Shown: positions 6,180 to 13,423, numbered from the stretch's first letter. The stretch is DNA of 14,211 nt from JAAZNO01 sp012798275 (GCA_035347995.1 DAOPQD010000082.1:1-14211), one strand, 5' to 3'. Made by a program: numbers and translations. The notes: a model not told the origin generated them from the letters alone.

Positions 6180-7982
6180 TTAGCGCAGTGGCCAGAAGAT
6201 CGGCAACACCAGCATGATCACCGCCAGCTCCAGCAGCGTTAGCGGCAATCCCACGCGGAGGAAATCACGGAAACGATAGCCGCCCGGCCCCATCACGAAG
6301 AGGTTCACGGGATGACTGGTCGGTGTCATGAAGGCCATCGAACAGCCCAGGGCCGCAGCCATAGCCACAGCGCGAGGGTCGGCGCCGATTTGTTGGGCGG
6401 CAGCGATGGCGACCGGGGTCACCACTACCGCTGCTACCTGACCCGAGAGGACCTGGGTCAGCGCCGTGGCCAGGAGAAAGAGTCCTCCCGCCAGCGCCAT
6501 CGGCCCCCCTTTGGCAAGGGCTGCCACCGCCAATTGGCCTAACCATTGGGTGGCCCCGCTCTGCGTCAGCGCGATGCTGGCCGGGAGCATGCCGGCAATC
6601 AGGAAGATGGAGCGCCACTCGATCGCCTGATATGCCTCGTCCATGGTCAGACAGCCGGTAAGGATCATACCCAGTGCCCCCAACATCATCGCTTCGGCGA
6701 CGGGCATCAGGTTAAACGCTGCGGCCAGCAATGTCACGGTCATGATCATCACGGCGAGCCAGCCCTTCCGCGCACGCGGCGGCACCTCTGGCTCGGTCAA
6801 GACGATGAAGTCGGGATCACTGTGCAGAAAGGCCGCTCGCTCACGCAGGCCATGGACGAGCAAGGCGTCACCGAACTGCAGAGGCATGTCACCGACATCC
6901 GTGCGATAGGGTCGGCCGCTGCGCCAGAGCGCCACCACGTTCAAGCCGTACTTCTCCCGGAAGCGCAACTCTTTCAGCGTGCGCCCGACAGCAGCCCCGT
7001 GCGGCGCCGGGATCACCTCCAGCAACGTCACTTCCTCTGTAGCCAGCCCTGGCGTCCCGGCGTTGGCATGGATGAGCCGACCTCCCATTTCTGTCAGCTG
7101 TCGTACCCTTTCGGGCTGTCCGGCCACCAACAGACTGTCCCCCGCTCTGACGACCTGTTCAGGCCCCGGCGCCAGCTGGAGCGGTTGACCCTCGCGGCGA
7201 ATGGCCAGAATGCTCAACCCAAATCGCTCCCCGATCTGGCTTGCCGCGAGGCTCTTCCCTGCCAGCGGAGAGTCGGGTGGAATTTCCACCTCGCTCAAAC
7301 GCTCATCCAGAGCGTAAATCTCGGCCAATCCATTGGGAGTGCCCGGCGCGTCGGCGAAATGCTCGACCGTGTTGATAGCCGGCAAGAGGCGCCGCCCGGC
7401 GAAGAGCAGGTAGGACACCCCCACAAGCAGCATCGGCAGTCCCACAGGTAGGAAGTCGAGCAGGCCGAACGGGGTCAGCCCCTGATCACGCAACACGGCA
7501 CTGGCCAGGATGTTGCTCGTCGTCAGGAGCGTCGCTGCCCCTCCCAGGATCACGGCGAAAGCCAGCGGCATCAACAGGCGGGAGGGATTGGTATGGGACC
7601 GGCGCGCGGCATCCATCACCGCCGGCATCAGTAACGCCGCCGCTGCCAGGTTGTTCATGAACAGCGAGAGGGACGCGCCGATCACCATCGTCAGGAGCAG
7701 CAGGCGCGTCGGGCGGCCACGTGTCAACCAGTACAGCCCATCCCCTATCCGCTGCGTGACACCCGTGCGGTACAACCCCTGGGTCAGAATGAAGATGGCT
7801 AAGATGGTGATGACGGCGGAACGGGAGAAGCCCGAGAAAGCCTCTTGAAGGGTGATGACCCCAGCGATGGCCAGACCCAGGGCCAGGAGCAGCGCCACCA
7901 GGTCGGCACGCAACCACTCCGTCACCATCAAAATGATGGCCACAGTGAGAAGCAACAGGGTGATCAGCGCTTGGTCAGTCAT
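6180..7982 (-). CDS. SLC13/DASS-type permease with two TrkA-C (RCK_C) domains
   Basis: A 600-residue inner-membrane transporter. Hydrophobic segments form an N-terminal block (about 1-205) and a C-terminal block (about 400-600), each with several membrane helices. Between them are about 190 soluble residues with two TrkA-C-like ligand-binding domains (segments around SEVEIPPDSPLAGKSLAA and VTLLEVIPAPHGAAVGRTL), each ending in a strand-rich half such as RAGDSLLVAGQPERV and QFGDALLVHGLRERA. The first block has the helix-break motif FMNNLAAAALLMPA, then GGAATLLTTSNILAS. The second repeats the pattern with MAFMTPTSHPVNLFVMGPGG. This domain order is typical of the ArsB/CitM-SLC13 group. The substrate (dicarboxylate, sulfate or other anion) cannot be read from the sequence. 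The ATG at 7982 follows a weak GAGGCGGG site. The upstream 253 bases contain an inverted repeat that may be regulatory. Confidence 0.9.
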   Translation of the reverse strand: MTDQALITLLLLTVAIILMVTEWLRADLVALLLALGLAIAGVITLQEAFSGFSRSAVITILAIFILTQGLYRTGVTQRIGDGLYWLTRGRPTRLLLLTMVIGASLSLFMNNLAAAALLMPAVMDAARRSHTNPSRLLMPLAFAVILGGAATLLTTSNILASAVLRDQGLTPFGLLDFLPVGLPMLLVGVSYLLFAGRRLLPAINTVEHFADAPGTPNGLAEIYALDERLSEVEIPPDSPLAGKSLAASQIGERFGLSILAIRREGQPLQLAPGPEQVVRAGDSLLVAGQPERVRQLTEMGGRLIHANAGTPGLATEEVTLLEVIPAPHGAAVGRTLKELRFREKYGLNVVALWRSGRPYRTDVGDMPLQFGDALLVHGLRERAAFLHSDPDFIVLTEPEVPPRARKGWLAVMIMTVTLLAAAFNLMPVAEAMMLGALGMILTGCLTMDEAYQAIEWRSIFLIAGMLPASIALTQSGATQWLGQLAVAALAKGGPMALAGGLFLLATALTQVLSGQVAAVVVTPVAIAAAQQIGADPRAVAMAAALGCSMAFMTPTSHPVNLFVMGPGGYRFRDFLRVGLPLTLLELAVIMLVLPIFWPLR

Positions 7983-8079
7983 ATCTGTCCCGCCTCAACA
8001 GGCCGCACGCATCCTGAGCAGAGAATCCATGGCTTCCCGTAATGAGGTGTGTCTTTCCGGAAACGTCCTGGACTCTGGC

Positions 8080-8126
8080 GAAATTATCTATCTCGGATGG
8101 GGTCCTTGGGCCATTGAGATAATTTC
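8080..8126. promoter_or_regulatory. A+T-rich inverted repeat upstream of the permease gene
   Basis: GAAATTATCT (8080-8089) is matched by its exact complement AGATAATTTC (8117-8126), with 27 bases between. Both arms contain GATAAT-like -10 motifs, but I could not place a convincing -35 for either strand. It is a local A+T-rich island in a GC-rich gap, about 100 bases upstream of the permease start. An operator or a hairpin is possible. The rest of this 253-base gap shows only GC-rich short repeats (CCGGC and GATTTG, twice, near 8205-8235). Confidence 0.35.
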
Positions 8127-8235
8127 TGGCATACGGTTCGTGCGGCAGCCCTGATTCCCCCGGGCCGACAGCCCCTGCTCGCTCCCGGCCTGCTACACGG
8201 AGCCCCGGCGATTTGAAGGCGCGCCGGCCGATTTG

Positions 8236-8775
8236 CTACCATAACTCTCCTTCTCTCCATTCCGCCGAGAGAGGCGCGTCGAGGTCTAAGGGGGGAGTCT
8301 TGGGAAGCCGAAAAATCATCACTTCCTCGTCGGCGGGGGAAGGCACGAGAGCCCCTTCCGCCCTTATAAACAGCGGCCCGCGCCAGAGTTCCCATCCAAG
8401 CCGCTCATAATACTCCACGCTGAAGGGTGACAGCGCGGCCAAATCGTAGTCCTGCACTTCAGCTATCAGACGTCTCATGATGGACGACGCAAAACCGCGA
8501 TGTTGATAGGCCGGTTCTGTGGCGACTAATTCGACATAGGCCGTGCGCAGGGGAGGAGCAGCGCCAACCTGCAAATATCGTGTGATCCATAACGCGTGAC
8601 TGACCCATACATTGTTGTAAGAGCCCAAAACGTGTGTTGCACCCACAAATGTTTCAAACGCCTCTTCCTCGTAGGCGCGATTGACCAGTGTGATGATGTC
8701 TGGCCTCAACTGCTCTGAAATGAACGCGCTGGGAATAACCTGTATGCTCAGGTGATTTGTATCATTGGATGACAT
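8236..8775 (-). CDS. GNAT acetyltransferase resembling aminoglycoside 2'-N-acetyltransferase
   Basis: A 179-residue cytoplasmic GNAT enzyme expected to transfer acetyl from acetyl-CoA to an amine. The acetyl-CoA pocket is visible as VELVATEPAYQHRGFASSIM. The flanking segments match what I recall of the mycobacterial AAC(2')-I group along the length: an N-terminal AYEEEAFETFVGATHVLG, LAALSPFSVEYYERLGWELW with WRGPLFIRAEG, and the ending LDAPLSAEWREGELW (compare the AAC(2') ending of the form TAELxCDWRxGDVW). Chromosomal AAC(2') homologues often have an uncertain natural substrate, so resistance is not implied. The ATG at 8775 has GGAG four bases upstream; the longer open frame to 9009 is an out-of-frame shadow of the glycosyltransferase. 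It sits 100 bases downstream of that gene on the same strand. Confidence 0.82.
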   Translation of the reverse strand: MSSNDTNHLSIQVIPSAFISEQLRPDIITLVNRAYEEEAFETFVGATHVLGSYNNVWVSHALWITRYLQVGAAPPLRTAYVELVATEPAYQHRGFASSIMRRLIAEVQDYDLAALSPFSVEYYERLGWELWRGPLFIRAEGALVPSPADEEVMIFRLPKTPPLDLDAPLSAEWREGELW

Positions 8776-8806
8776 TGATCTCCAGTCCTTAACTCGGCGC
8801 CTCAAA

Positions 8807-8821
8807 TCCCCGATTTGGGGA
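8807..8821 (-). other. Short hairpin between glycosyltransferase and acetyltransferase genes
   Basis: TCCCC-GATTT-GGGGA is a five-pair stem in the 100-base gap. An alternative overlapping stem, CAAATC with GATTTG, uses the same bases. There is no T tract, so it is only a weak attenuation candidate. Confidence 0.25.
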
Positions 8822-8875
8822 CAGAGGGTCATCATGCGGTTGGATCCATTTCCACCGCCTGGCTGCGCAATTCCC

Positions 8876-9757
8876 TCATTTGGTGGTTTCGACGCGCTGC
8901 CAGAGCTCCGTGAACTGCATCTTCCGTATCCGCACGTTGAGGAGCACCAGCAGCCACAGATGGAGCCGTGCGAGGAAGAGGAGCAGCGTCCACAGCAACT
9001 CACGCGCATTGCGGGGATACCTCAGCGCGAGCGCCGTGCCATAGCGGATCTCCAACCAGGCCGAGCGCATCTGCACGGGGGAACGCCGGACGTAATCCTG
9101 CGCGTAACCGCCCGCCGAGCGCACTTTCTGCCGCAGCCAGTCCCGGTACGTGGTGGGATATTTCACCCGCACCCGCGCTTCCGGCGCGTAGCCGATCCGA
9201 TAGCCTTGCTCCGCGATGCGATGCGAGATGACGGCGTCCTCCGAGAGCGCGTCGGCCGGCACCGGCGTGAGCACGGCGCGCCGCACGGCGAAGAGGTAGC
9301 CAGAGCAGACGAGGAATCCCCCCGCCGCGGCGCGCGCTGCTCGTACCGCATGGGCGCTGTCTGTGAGGAGCTGGGACCAGTAGCCTAACACGGTTTCGCG
9401 CGGGCTGGCGCTGACGGGACGCCCGCTCACGGCGCCGACCTGCGGATCCGCGAAGGGACGCAGCAGCGCCTCCAACGCCCCCGGCTCGACGACGACATCG
9501 CCGTCGCTGAAGACGATGATCTCGCCGCGCGCTGCCTGTAGCCCAAAGTTCAGCGCCGTGGGTTTGCCGCGTTGCGGATCGAGGACATGGCGCACGACGG
9601 GGTAGCGCCGGGCGTACTCCTCGACAACGGCAGTGGTTTCGGGATCGGGCGCCACCACCAACAGCTCCGCGTCCTCCGGCAGTTGCGCCAGAAAGGCCTC
9701 GATGGCTTTGCCGACCGTCGTGGGCTCCCGGTAAGCGGTGATGAGGATGCTGATCAT
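8876..9757 (-). CDS. Family 2 glycosyltransferase with a C-terminal membrane segment
   Basis: A 293-residue inverting GT-A glycosyltransferase that should use a nucleotide sugar at the inner face of the membrane. The start MISILITAYREPTTVGKAIE is the classic GT2 nucleotide-binding strand and helix. RGKPTALNFGL and the metal-binding SDGDVV (Asp85 and Asp87) follow. A catalytic-type SEDAVISHRI and WLRQKVRSAGGY (equivalent to the QxxRW region) lie further on. Residues about 250-275 (LLWTLLLFLARLHLWLLVLL) form one membrane helix. Acceptor and sugar are unknown, and no polysaccharide cluster surrounds it. I chose the ATG at 9757 because AAGGAG lies directly upstream; the frame also opens at a TTG at 9772, which would put that site inside the gene. 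It follows the response regulator by 114 bases with nothing recognisable between. Confidence 0.9.
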   Translation of the reverse strand: MISILITAYREPTTVGKAIEAFLAQLPEDAELLVVAPDPETTAVVEEYARRYPVVRHVLDPQRGKPTALNFGLQAARGEIIVFSDGDVVVEPGALEALLRPFADPQVGAVSGRPVSASPRETVLGYWSQLLTDSAHAVRAARAAAGGFLVCSGYLFAVRRAVLTPVPADALSEDAVISHRIAEQGYRIGYAPEARVRVKYPTTYRDWLRQKVRSAGGYAQDYVRRSPVQMRSAWLEIRYGTALALRYPRNARELLWTLLLFLARLHLWLLVLLNVRIRKMQFTELWQRVETTK

Positions 9758-9871
9758 AGGCTCCTTCCCCAATCCCTCACGGCGTCGGCGCTTGCCAGCG
9801 CTCCTGCGGTTTGCTGCTCTCGGCGATGCCCGTGCGCGGCTGAGTGGGCGACGACGTGAGGCGCGAGGGGA

Positions 9872-10531
9872 TCATGGCTTCTCCTGGCGGCGTTCGAGAT
9901 AGGCGGCCAGCCGTGCGAGCTTGCCCCAATCCCCCCGAAGGGCGTAGATGATGGCGAGGTGCGTGAGCCAGACGCGAGGGCTATCGGGTTCCGCAGCGAG
10001 TGTCTCCAGCACTTTGACGGCGACGTCGTCCGTGCGGCGCGCTTTGATGCAGGCAGCGGCGGCCTCTTCCAGGAGCTGCCGCCGCGAGGACCGCAGGGGA
10101 GGCGCGGCGGCTTGGGCGCGTTGAGCGAGGACGATGCTGCGGGATTTTTCCAGGAGGCTCAGGACATCTTCAGCGGTGAAGGGCTTGATCAAATACGCGG
10201 CAATCCCCGCGTTCACCGCCTGTTTGAGGGTGAGGGCGTCCTTCTCCGCGGAGATGATGATGCACACCAGCTCCGGTCGCCGGGCGCGCATTTGGCGGAT
10301 GGCCTCGATGCCATTCAGCTCCGGCATGTTGACGTCTACCAGGGCGATGTCGGGACGCTGTGTCGCCGCGAGGGCAACGGCTTCGCGGCCGTTAGCGGCG
10401 CTGCCGACCAGCTCCACATCAGGCGCGAGGGAGAGGATCAGCTCGATGCTACGCCGCGTTTCCGGCGCATCGTCGGCGATGAGCACGCGCATCACCGCGT
10501 TGGGAGTCGCAGGTCTGGATGCAGGTTTCAT
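9872..10531 (-). CDS. Response regulator with a helical, TPR-like C-terminal domain
   Basis: A 219-residue cytoplasmic signalling protein. The receiver domain spans about 14-135 and has the acidic pair Asp20-Asp21, the phosphoacceptor Asp66 in ALVDVNMPELNG, a Ser in CIIISAEKD and the invariant Lys in AYLIKPF. The remaining 80 residues are not a DNA-binding helix-turn-helix. They are helical, with alternating small and large residues (VAVKVLETLAAEPDSPRVWL, then LAIIYALRGDWGKLARLAAY), resembling one or two TPR-like repeats, so output is probably by protein contact. No sensor kinase gene is adjacent. The ATG at 10531 has only a weak GAGAG site; a later ATG at 10492 would start right at the domain but has no ribosome site. 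It lies 129 bases after hutU on the same strand. Confidence 0.88.
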   Translation of the reverse strand: MKPASRPATPNAVMRVLIADDAPETRRSIELILSLAPDVELVGSAANGREAVALAATQRPDIALVDVNMPELNGIEAIRQMRARRPELVCIIISAEKDALTLKQAVNAGIAAYLIKPFTAEDVLSLLEKSRSIVLAQRAQAAAPPLRSSRRQLLEEAAAACIKARRTDDVAVKVLETLAAEPDSPRVWLTHLAIIYALRGDWGKLARLAAYLERRQEKP

Positions 10532-10560
10532 GATGCTCTCACGTCCAGGGTCACCGGGCC

Positions 10561-10628
10561 GCCAGGGCCCCACGCCGGGCTCGCTCGCGGTTTTCTTCCG
10601 TCAGGCGGCCGGCTCTTTGGGCCCTGGC
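10561..10628 (-). other. Inverted repeat between hutU and the response regulator gene
   Basis: GCCAGGGCCC (10561-10570) and its exact complement GGGCCCTGGC (10619-10628) enclose 48 bases, within which GCCGG (10573-10577) and CCGGC (10608-10612) can pair again. It occupies most of the 129-base gap and could end or attenuate the hutU transcript. There is no T tract after it on the minus strand. Confidence 0.4.
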
Positions 10629-10660
10629 AGCTGTTGGGTAGGGGGATTGCCACAACGGGC

Positions 10661-12316
10661 CTATTTCAGCATCGGCATCCACAGGCCGCTGGCTTTGGCG
10701 CAGGCGATGGCTTCCTCGTACCCCGCATCCGCGTGGCGCACGACGCCCATCCCCGGATCGGTGGTGAGGACGCGCTGCAGGCGCTGCGCCGCCGCTGCGG
10801 TCCCATCCGCGACGATGACGACGCCCGCGTGTTGCGAATAGCCGATGCCCACACCGCCGCCATGGTGGAAGCTCACCCAGGTCGCGCCGCCCACGGCATT
10901 GAGGAGCGCGTTGAGGATGGGCCAGTCGGAGATGGCGTCGGAGCCGTCCTTCATGGCCTCGGTCTCGCGGTTGGGACTGGCGACGGAGCCCGCATCGAGG
11001 TGATCGCGCCCGATCACGATGGGGGCCTTGATTCGCCCCTCGGCGACGGCTTGATTGAAGGCCAGCCCGGCCCTGGCCCGGTCGCCGTAGCCCAGCCAGC
11101 AGATGCGCGAGGGCAGTCCCTGGAACGCGACCCGTTCCTGCGCCATCTTGATCCAGCGCTTGAGGTGCTCGTCCTCGGGGAAGAGCTCCAGGATAAGGCG
11201 GTCGGTCTCGTAGATGTCCTCCGGGTCGCCGGAGAGCGCCACCCAACGGAAGGGACCTTTGCCCTCGCAGAAGAGCGGGCGGATGTAGGCGGGCACGAAG
11301 CCAGGGTAGCTGAAGGCCTCGGTCAGGCCGTTATCGAAGGCGCGCTGCCGCAGATTGTTGCCATAGTCGAAGACGACGGCGCCGCGTTTCTGCAGCTCCA
11401 CCATCGCGGCACAGTGCACCGTCATCGTGCGGAGGGCTTCCTGCTGGTAGCGCTGGGGATCAGCCTGGCGCAGCGCGACCGCCTCCTCGAAGCTCATGCC
11501 ATTGGGGACATAGCTCAGCGGGTCGTGCGCCGGAGTTTGATCCGTGACCAGATCGGGCACGATGCCGCGCCGCAGCAGTTCCGGGAAGACGTCGCCAGCG
11601 TTGCCGATGAGGCCGATGGAGCGCGCTGCGCCGCGGGCCGTGTAGTGGGCGACGCGGCGCAGCGCCTCGTCCAGGTCGTCGGTGATTTCGTCCAGGTAGC
11701 GGTGATGGAGCCGTCGCTCGGCGCGCCAGGGATCCACTTCCACGCAGAGGCCCACCCCTTCGTTCATGGTGATCGCCAACGGCTGAGCGCCGCCCATTTC
11801 GCCGAGGCCGGCGGTGAGGACGAACTTCCCCTTGAGCGAGGCGCCCGCTCCGTAGTGTTTTTGCGCCGCGGCGCCGAAGGTCTCGTAAGTGCCCTGGAGG
11901 ATGCCCTGCGTGCCGATGTAGATCCACGAACCGGCGGTCATCTGCCCGTACATGATCAGGCCGGCCTGTTCCCACTTGTCGAAATTCGCCTGCGTGGCCC
12001 ACGCCGGGACGATGTTGGAGTTGGCGATCAGCACGCGCGGCGCATCTTCGTGGGTCTTGAAGACGGCCACGGGCTTCCCCGATTGAATCAGCAGCGTGTC
12101 GTCTACGTCCATGCGTTGCAGGGTGTCGAGGATGGCGTCGAAGCATTCCCAATTGCGGGCGGCCTTGCCGCGTCCGCCGTAGACGATGAGGTTCGCCGGG
12201 TCGCCCGCCACTTCGGGATCGAGATTGTGTTGGATCATGCGGAAGGGCGCTTCGAGAAGCCAGTTTTTGCAGTGCAGTTGCGTTCCCCGTGGGGGATGGA
12301 TCACACGTTGAGCCAT
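10661..12316 (-). CDS. hutU: Urocanate hydratase
   Basis: At 551 residues it has the family's normal length. It catalyses the NAD-dependent addition of water to urocanate, giving 4-imidazolone-5-propionate, the second step of histidine degradation. Family signatures run through the chain: VYGGRGKAARNWECF near the N terminus, MTAGSWIYIGTQGILQGTYE, the NAD-binding GLGEMGGAQPLAITMNE, IGNAGDVFPELLRRGI, and SRICWLGYGDRARAGL with the catalytic-region cysteine near residue 405. SFHHGGGVGIGYSQHAG lies near the end. The start at 12316 follows a near-ideal AAGGAGG site. No hutH, hutI or hutG lies in the window, so the pathway must be completed elsewhere. An 11-unit heptamer array fills its 5' untranslated region, and a promoter overlapping that of the divergent methyltransferase lies beyond it. 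Confidence 0.97.
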   Translation of the reverse strand: MAQRVIHPPRGTQLHCKNWLLEAPFRMIQHNLDPEVAGDPANLIVYGGRGKAARNWECFDAILDTLQRMDVDDTLLIQSGKPVAVFKTHEDAPRVLIANSNIVPAWATQANFDKWEQAGLIMYGQMTAGSWIYIGTQGILQGTYETFGAAAQKHYGAGASLKGKFVLTAGLGEMGGAQPLAITMNEGVGLCVEVDPWRAERRLHHRYLDEITDDLDEALRRVAHYTARGAARSIGLIGNAGDVFPELLRRGIVPDLVTDQTPAHDPLSYVPNGMSFEEAVALRQADPQRYQQEALRTMTVHCAAMVELQKRGAVVFDYGNNLRQRAFDNGLTEAFSYPGFVPAYIRPLFCEGKGPFRWVALSGDPEDIYETDRLILELFPEDEHLKRWIKMAQERVAFQGLPSRICWLGYGDRARAGLAFNQAVAEGRIKAPIVIGRDHLDAGSVASPNRETEAMKDGSDAISDWPILNALLNAVGGATWVSFHHGGGVGIGYSQHAGVVIVADGTAAAAQRLQRVLTTDPGMGVVRHADAGYEEAIACAKASGLWMPMLK

Positions 12317-12333
12317 AAGATTTACCTCCTTTT

Positions 12334-12410
12334 GCTGGTTGCTGGTTACTGGTTACTGGTTGCTGGTTACTGGTTGCTGGTTACTGGTTGCTGGTTGCTG
12401 GTTGCTGGTT
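12334..12410. repeat. Heptanucleotide array in the hutU leader (11 units)
   Basis: Eleven uninterrupted 7-base units, all RCTGGTT on the plus strand. They differ only in the first base, in the order G, G, A, A, G, A, G, A, G, G, G. This is the cleanest array in the window and is not palindromic. On the hutU transcript it reads AACCAGY and its last unit touches the AAGGAGG ribosome binding site. Confidence 0.95.
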
Positions 12411-12423
12411 TGCTTTCCCTCTC

Positions 12424-12451
12424 AGTATAGCACGAAAGTGATTGACAGAAA
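12424..12451 (-). promoter_or_regulatory. Probable hutU promoter (minus strand)
   Basis: On the minus strand TATACT (12429 to 12424), five of six matches to the -10 consensus, is preceded by the extended -10 signature TGC. The -35 region near 12446-12451 is poor, which an extended -10 can tolerate. Transcription would start just before the heptamer array and carry it in the leader. Confidence 0.55.
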
Positions 12452-12469
12452 AAGGTTTACTTTTACAAT
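12442..12469 (+). promoter_or_regulatory. Promoter of the methyltransferase gene (plus strand)
   Basis: A perfect TTGACA (12442-12447), a 16-base spacer and TACAAT (12464-12469) form a strong sigma-70-type promoter facing the methyltransferase. It gives a leader of about 140 bases. Its -35 hexamer overlaps the -35 region of the opposing hutU promoter, so the two probably interfere. Confidence 0.7.
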
Positions 12470-12510
12470 CGGAACGTGGGCAGGTCCTGGCCGCAGGTTG
12501 CAGCCCCCTT

Positions 12511-12601
12511 GTGAGCGTGGAAACGTGTAAGGGTGCGAAGGTGTGAACGTGCGTGAGAAGATCATTTACGCATTACCCGTTACGCATCACGGATTACGCA
12601 T
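12511..12601 (+). repeat. Heptanucleotide array in the methyltransferase leader (13 units)
   Basis: Thirteen 7-base units in phase. The left half is degenerate and GTG-rich (GTGAGCG, GTGTAAG, AACGTGC, GTGAGAA). The right half is clear: TACGCAT, TACCCGT, TACGCAT, CACGGAT, TACGCAT. The halves are imperfect complements around GATCATT at 12560-12566. The array ends close to the GGAGA ribosome binding site of the methyltransferase. Confidence 0.65.
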
Positions 12602-12618
12602 TTTCTGGAGAATCGTGC

Positions 12619-13350
12619 ATGGCTGTTGATCTGGAAAAGGCAGCGGAACGGGGCAACCCCTCGTTGGTGTGGCGCGCCGGGCAGGATCGCCGGTTGGCGA
12701 TGGTGGAGCGCGTCGCGCCGCTGCAAAGTCGCCGGGTGCTGGATGTCGGCTGCGGCGTGGGGATGTACACCTCCGCATTCCGGCGCAGCACGCCGGCGGT
12801 GTTCGGCATCGAGGTGGAATTCGCGCGCGCCGTGGAGGCGCGTCCGCGCGCTCAGGGCATCGTCCAGGCGGTGGGGGAGATGTTGCCCTTTGCCGATGCC
12901 AGCTTCGACGTGGTGTTTTCCCACGAGGTGTTGGAGCACGTCAGGGATGACCGACTGTGTGCGCGGGAAATGGTGCGGGTCGTGCGCCCTGGCGGAAGGA
13001 TTATCATCTTCGTCCCCAATCGCCTGTATCCCTTCGAGACGCACGGCATCTACGTGCGAGGGCATTACAGGTTCGGCAATATCCCGCTGGTCAACTGGCT
13101 GCCCACGCCGTGGCGGAACCGGCTGGCGCCGCATGTGCGAGCGTACACAGCGCGCGGGCTGCGGCGCCTGTTCACCGGCCTGCCGGTGAAGGTGACGTCG
13201 CACACGGTGATCTTCCCCGGCTATGATAACATCGTCGCGCGCTGGCCGGCATTGGGACGTCTGTTGCAGCGCGTTACCTACACCCTGGAGCGGACCCCGC
13301 TTCGCGCCCTGGGCCTCTCGCATTTTCTGGTGTTAGAGCGCCTTCCCTGA
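12619..13350 (+). CDS. Class I SAM-dependent methyltransferase
   Basis: A 243-residue cytoplasmic methyltransferase of the Methyltransf_11 (UbiE/small-molecule) type. SAM motif I is VLDVGCGVGMY (residues 40-50). The acidic end of strand 2 is IEVE, motif II is FDVVFSHEVLEHV (96-108), and post-motif PGGRIIIFVPN follows. The C-terminal part (ETHGIYVRGHYRFG, LPTPWRNRLAPHVRAY) is a substrate cap of the kind seen in enzymes acting on lipids or glycans. The substrate cannot be told from sequence. The ATG at 12619 is preceded by GGAGA; an upstream GTG at 12553 would translate the heptamer array and is rejected. The gene is divergent from hutU and has its own promoter at 12442-12469. Confidence 0.9.
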   Translation: MAVDLEKAAERGNPSLVWRAGQDRRLAMVERVAPLQSRRVLDVGCGVGMYTSAFRRSTPAVFGIEVEFARAVEARPRAQGIVQAVGEMLPFADASFDVVFSHEVLEHVRDDRLCAREMVRVVRPGGRIIIFVPNRLYPFETHGIYVRGHYRFGNIPLVNWLPTPWRNRLAPHVRAYTARGLRRLFTGLPVKVTSHTVIFPGYDNIVARWPALGRLLQRVTYTLERTPLRALGLSHFLVLERLP

Positions 13351-13423
13351 GGGGAGCTGCAGACCTCAGTAGCCTCCGCGAGGGGCGAATGTGGCGCGCC
13401 TTTCATGTCATGCCCCTGCCGAC

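Noticed and set aside
8776..9009. N-terminal extension of the acetyltransferase
   Set aside because: Cys- and Ser-rich translation with no domain character, overlapping the end of the glycosyltransferase. The ATG at 8775 fits the family start.
12334..12410. CRISPR array
   Set aside because: Units are 7 bases with no spacers and no cas genes.
9959..12430. Long plus-strand open frame of 823 codons, ending in a hydrophobic repeat
   Set aside because: It is the antisense of hutU and the response regulator, both unmistakable. The Leu/Val/Tyr/Trp repeat at its end is just the heptamer array translated.
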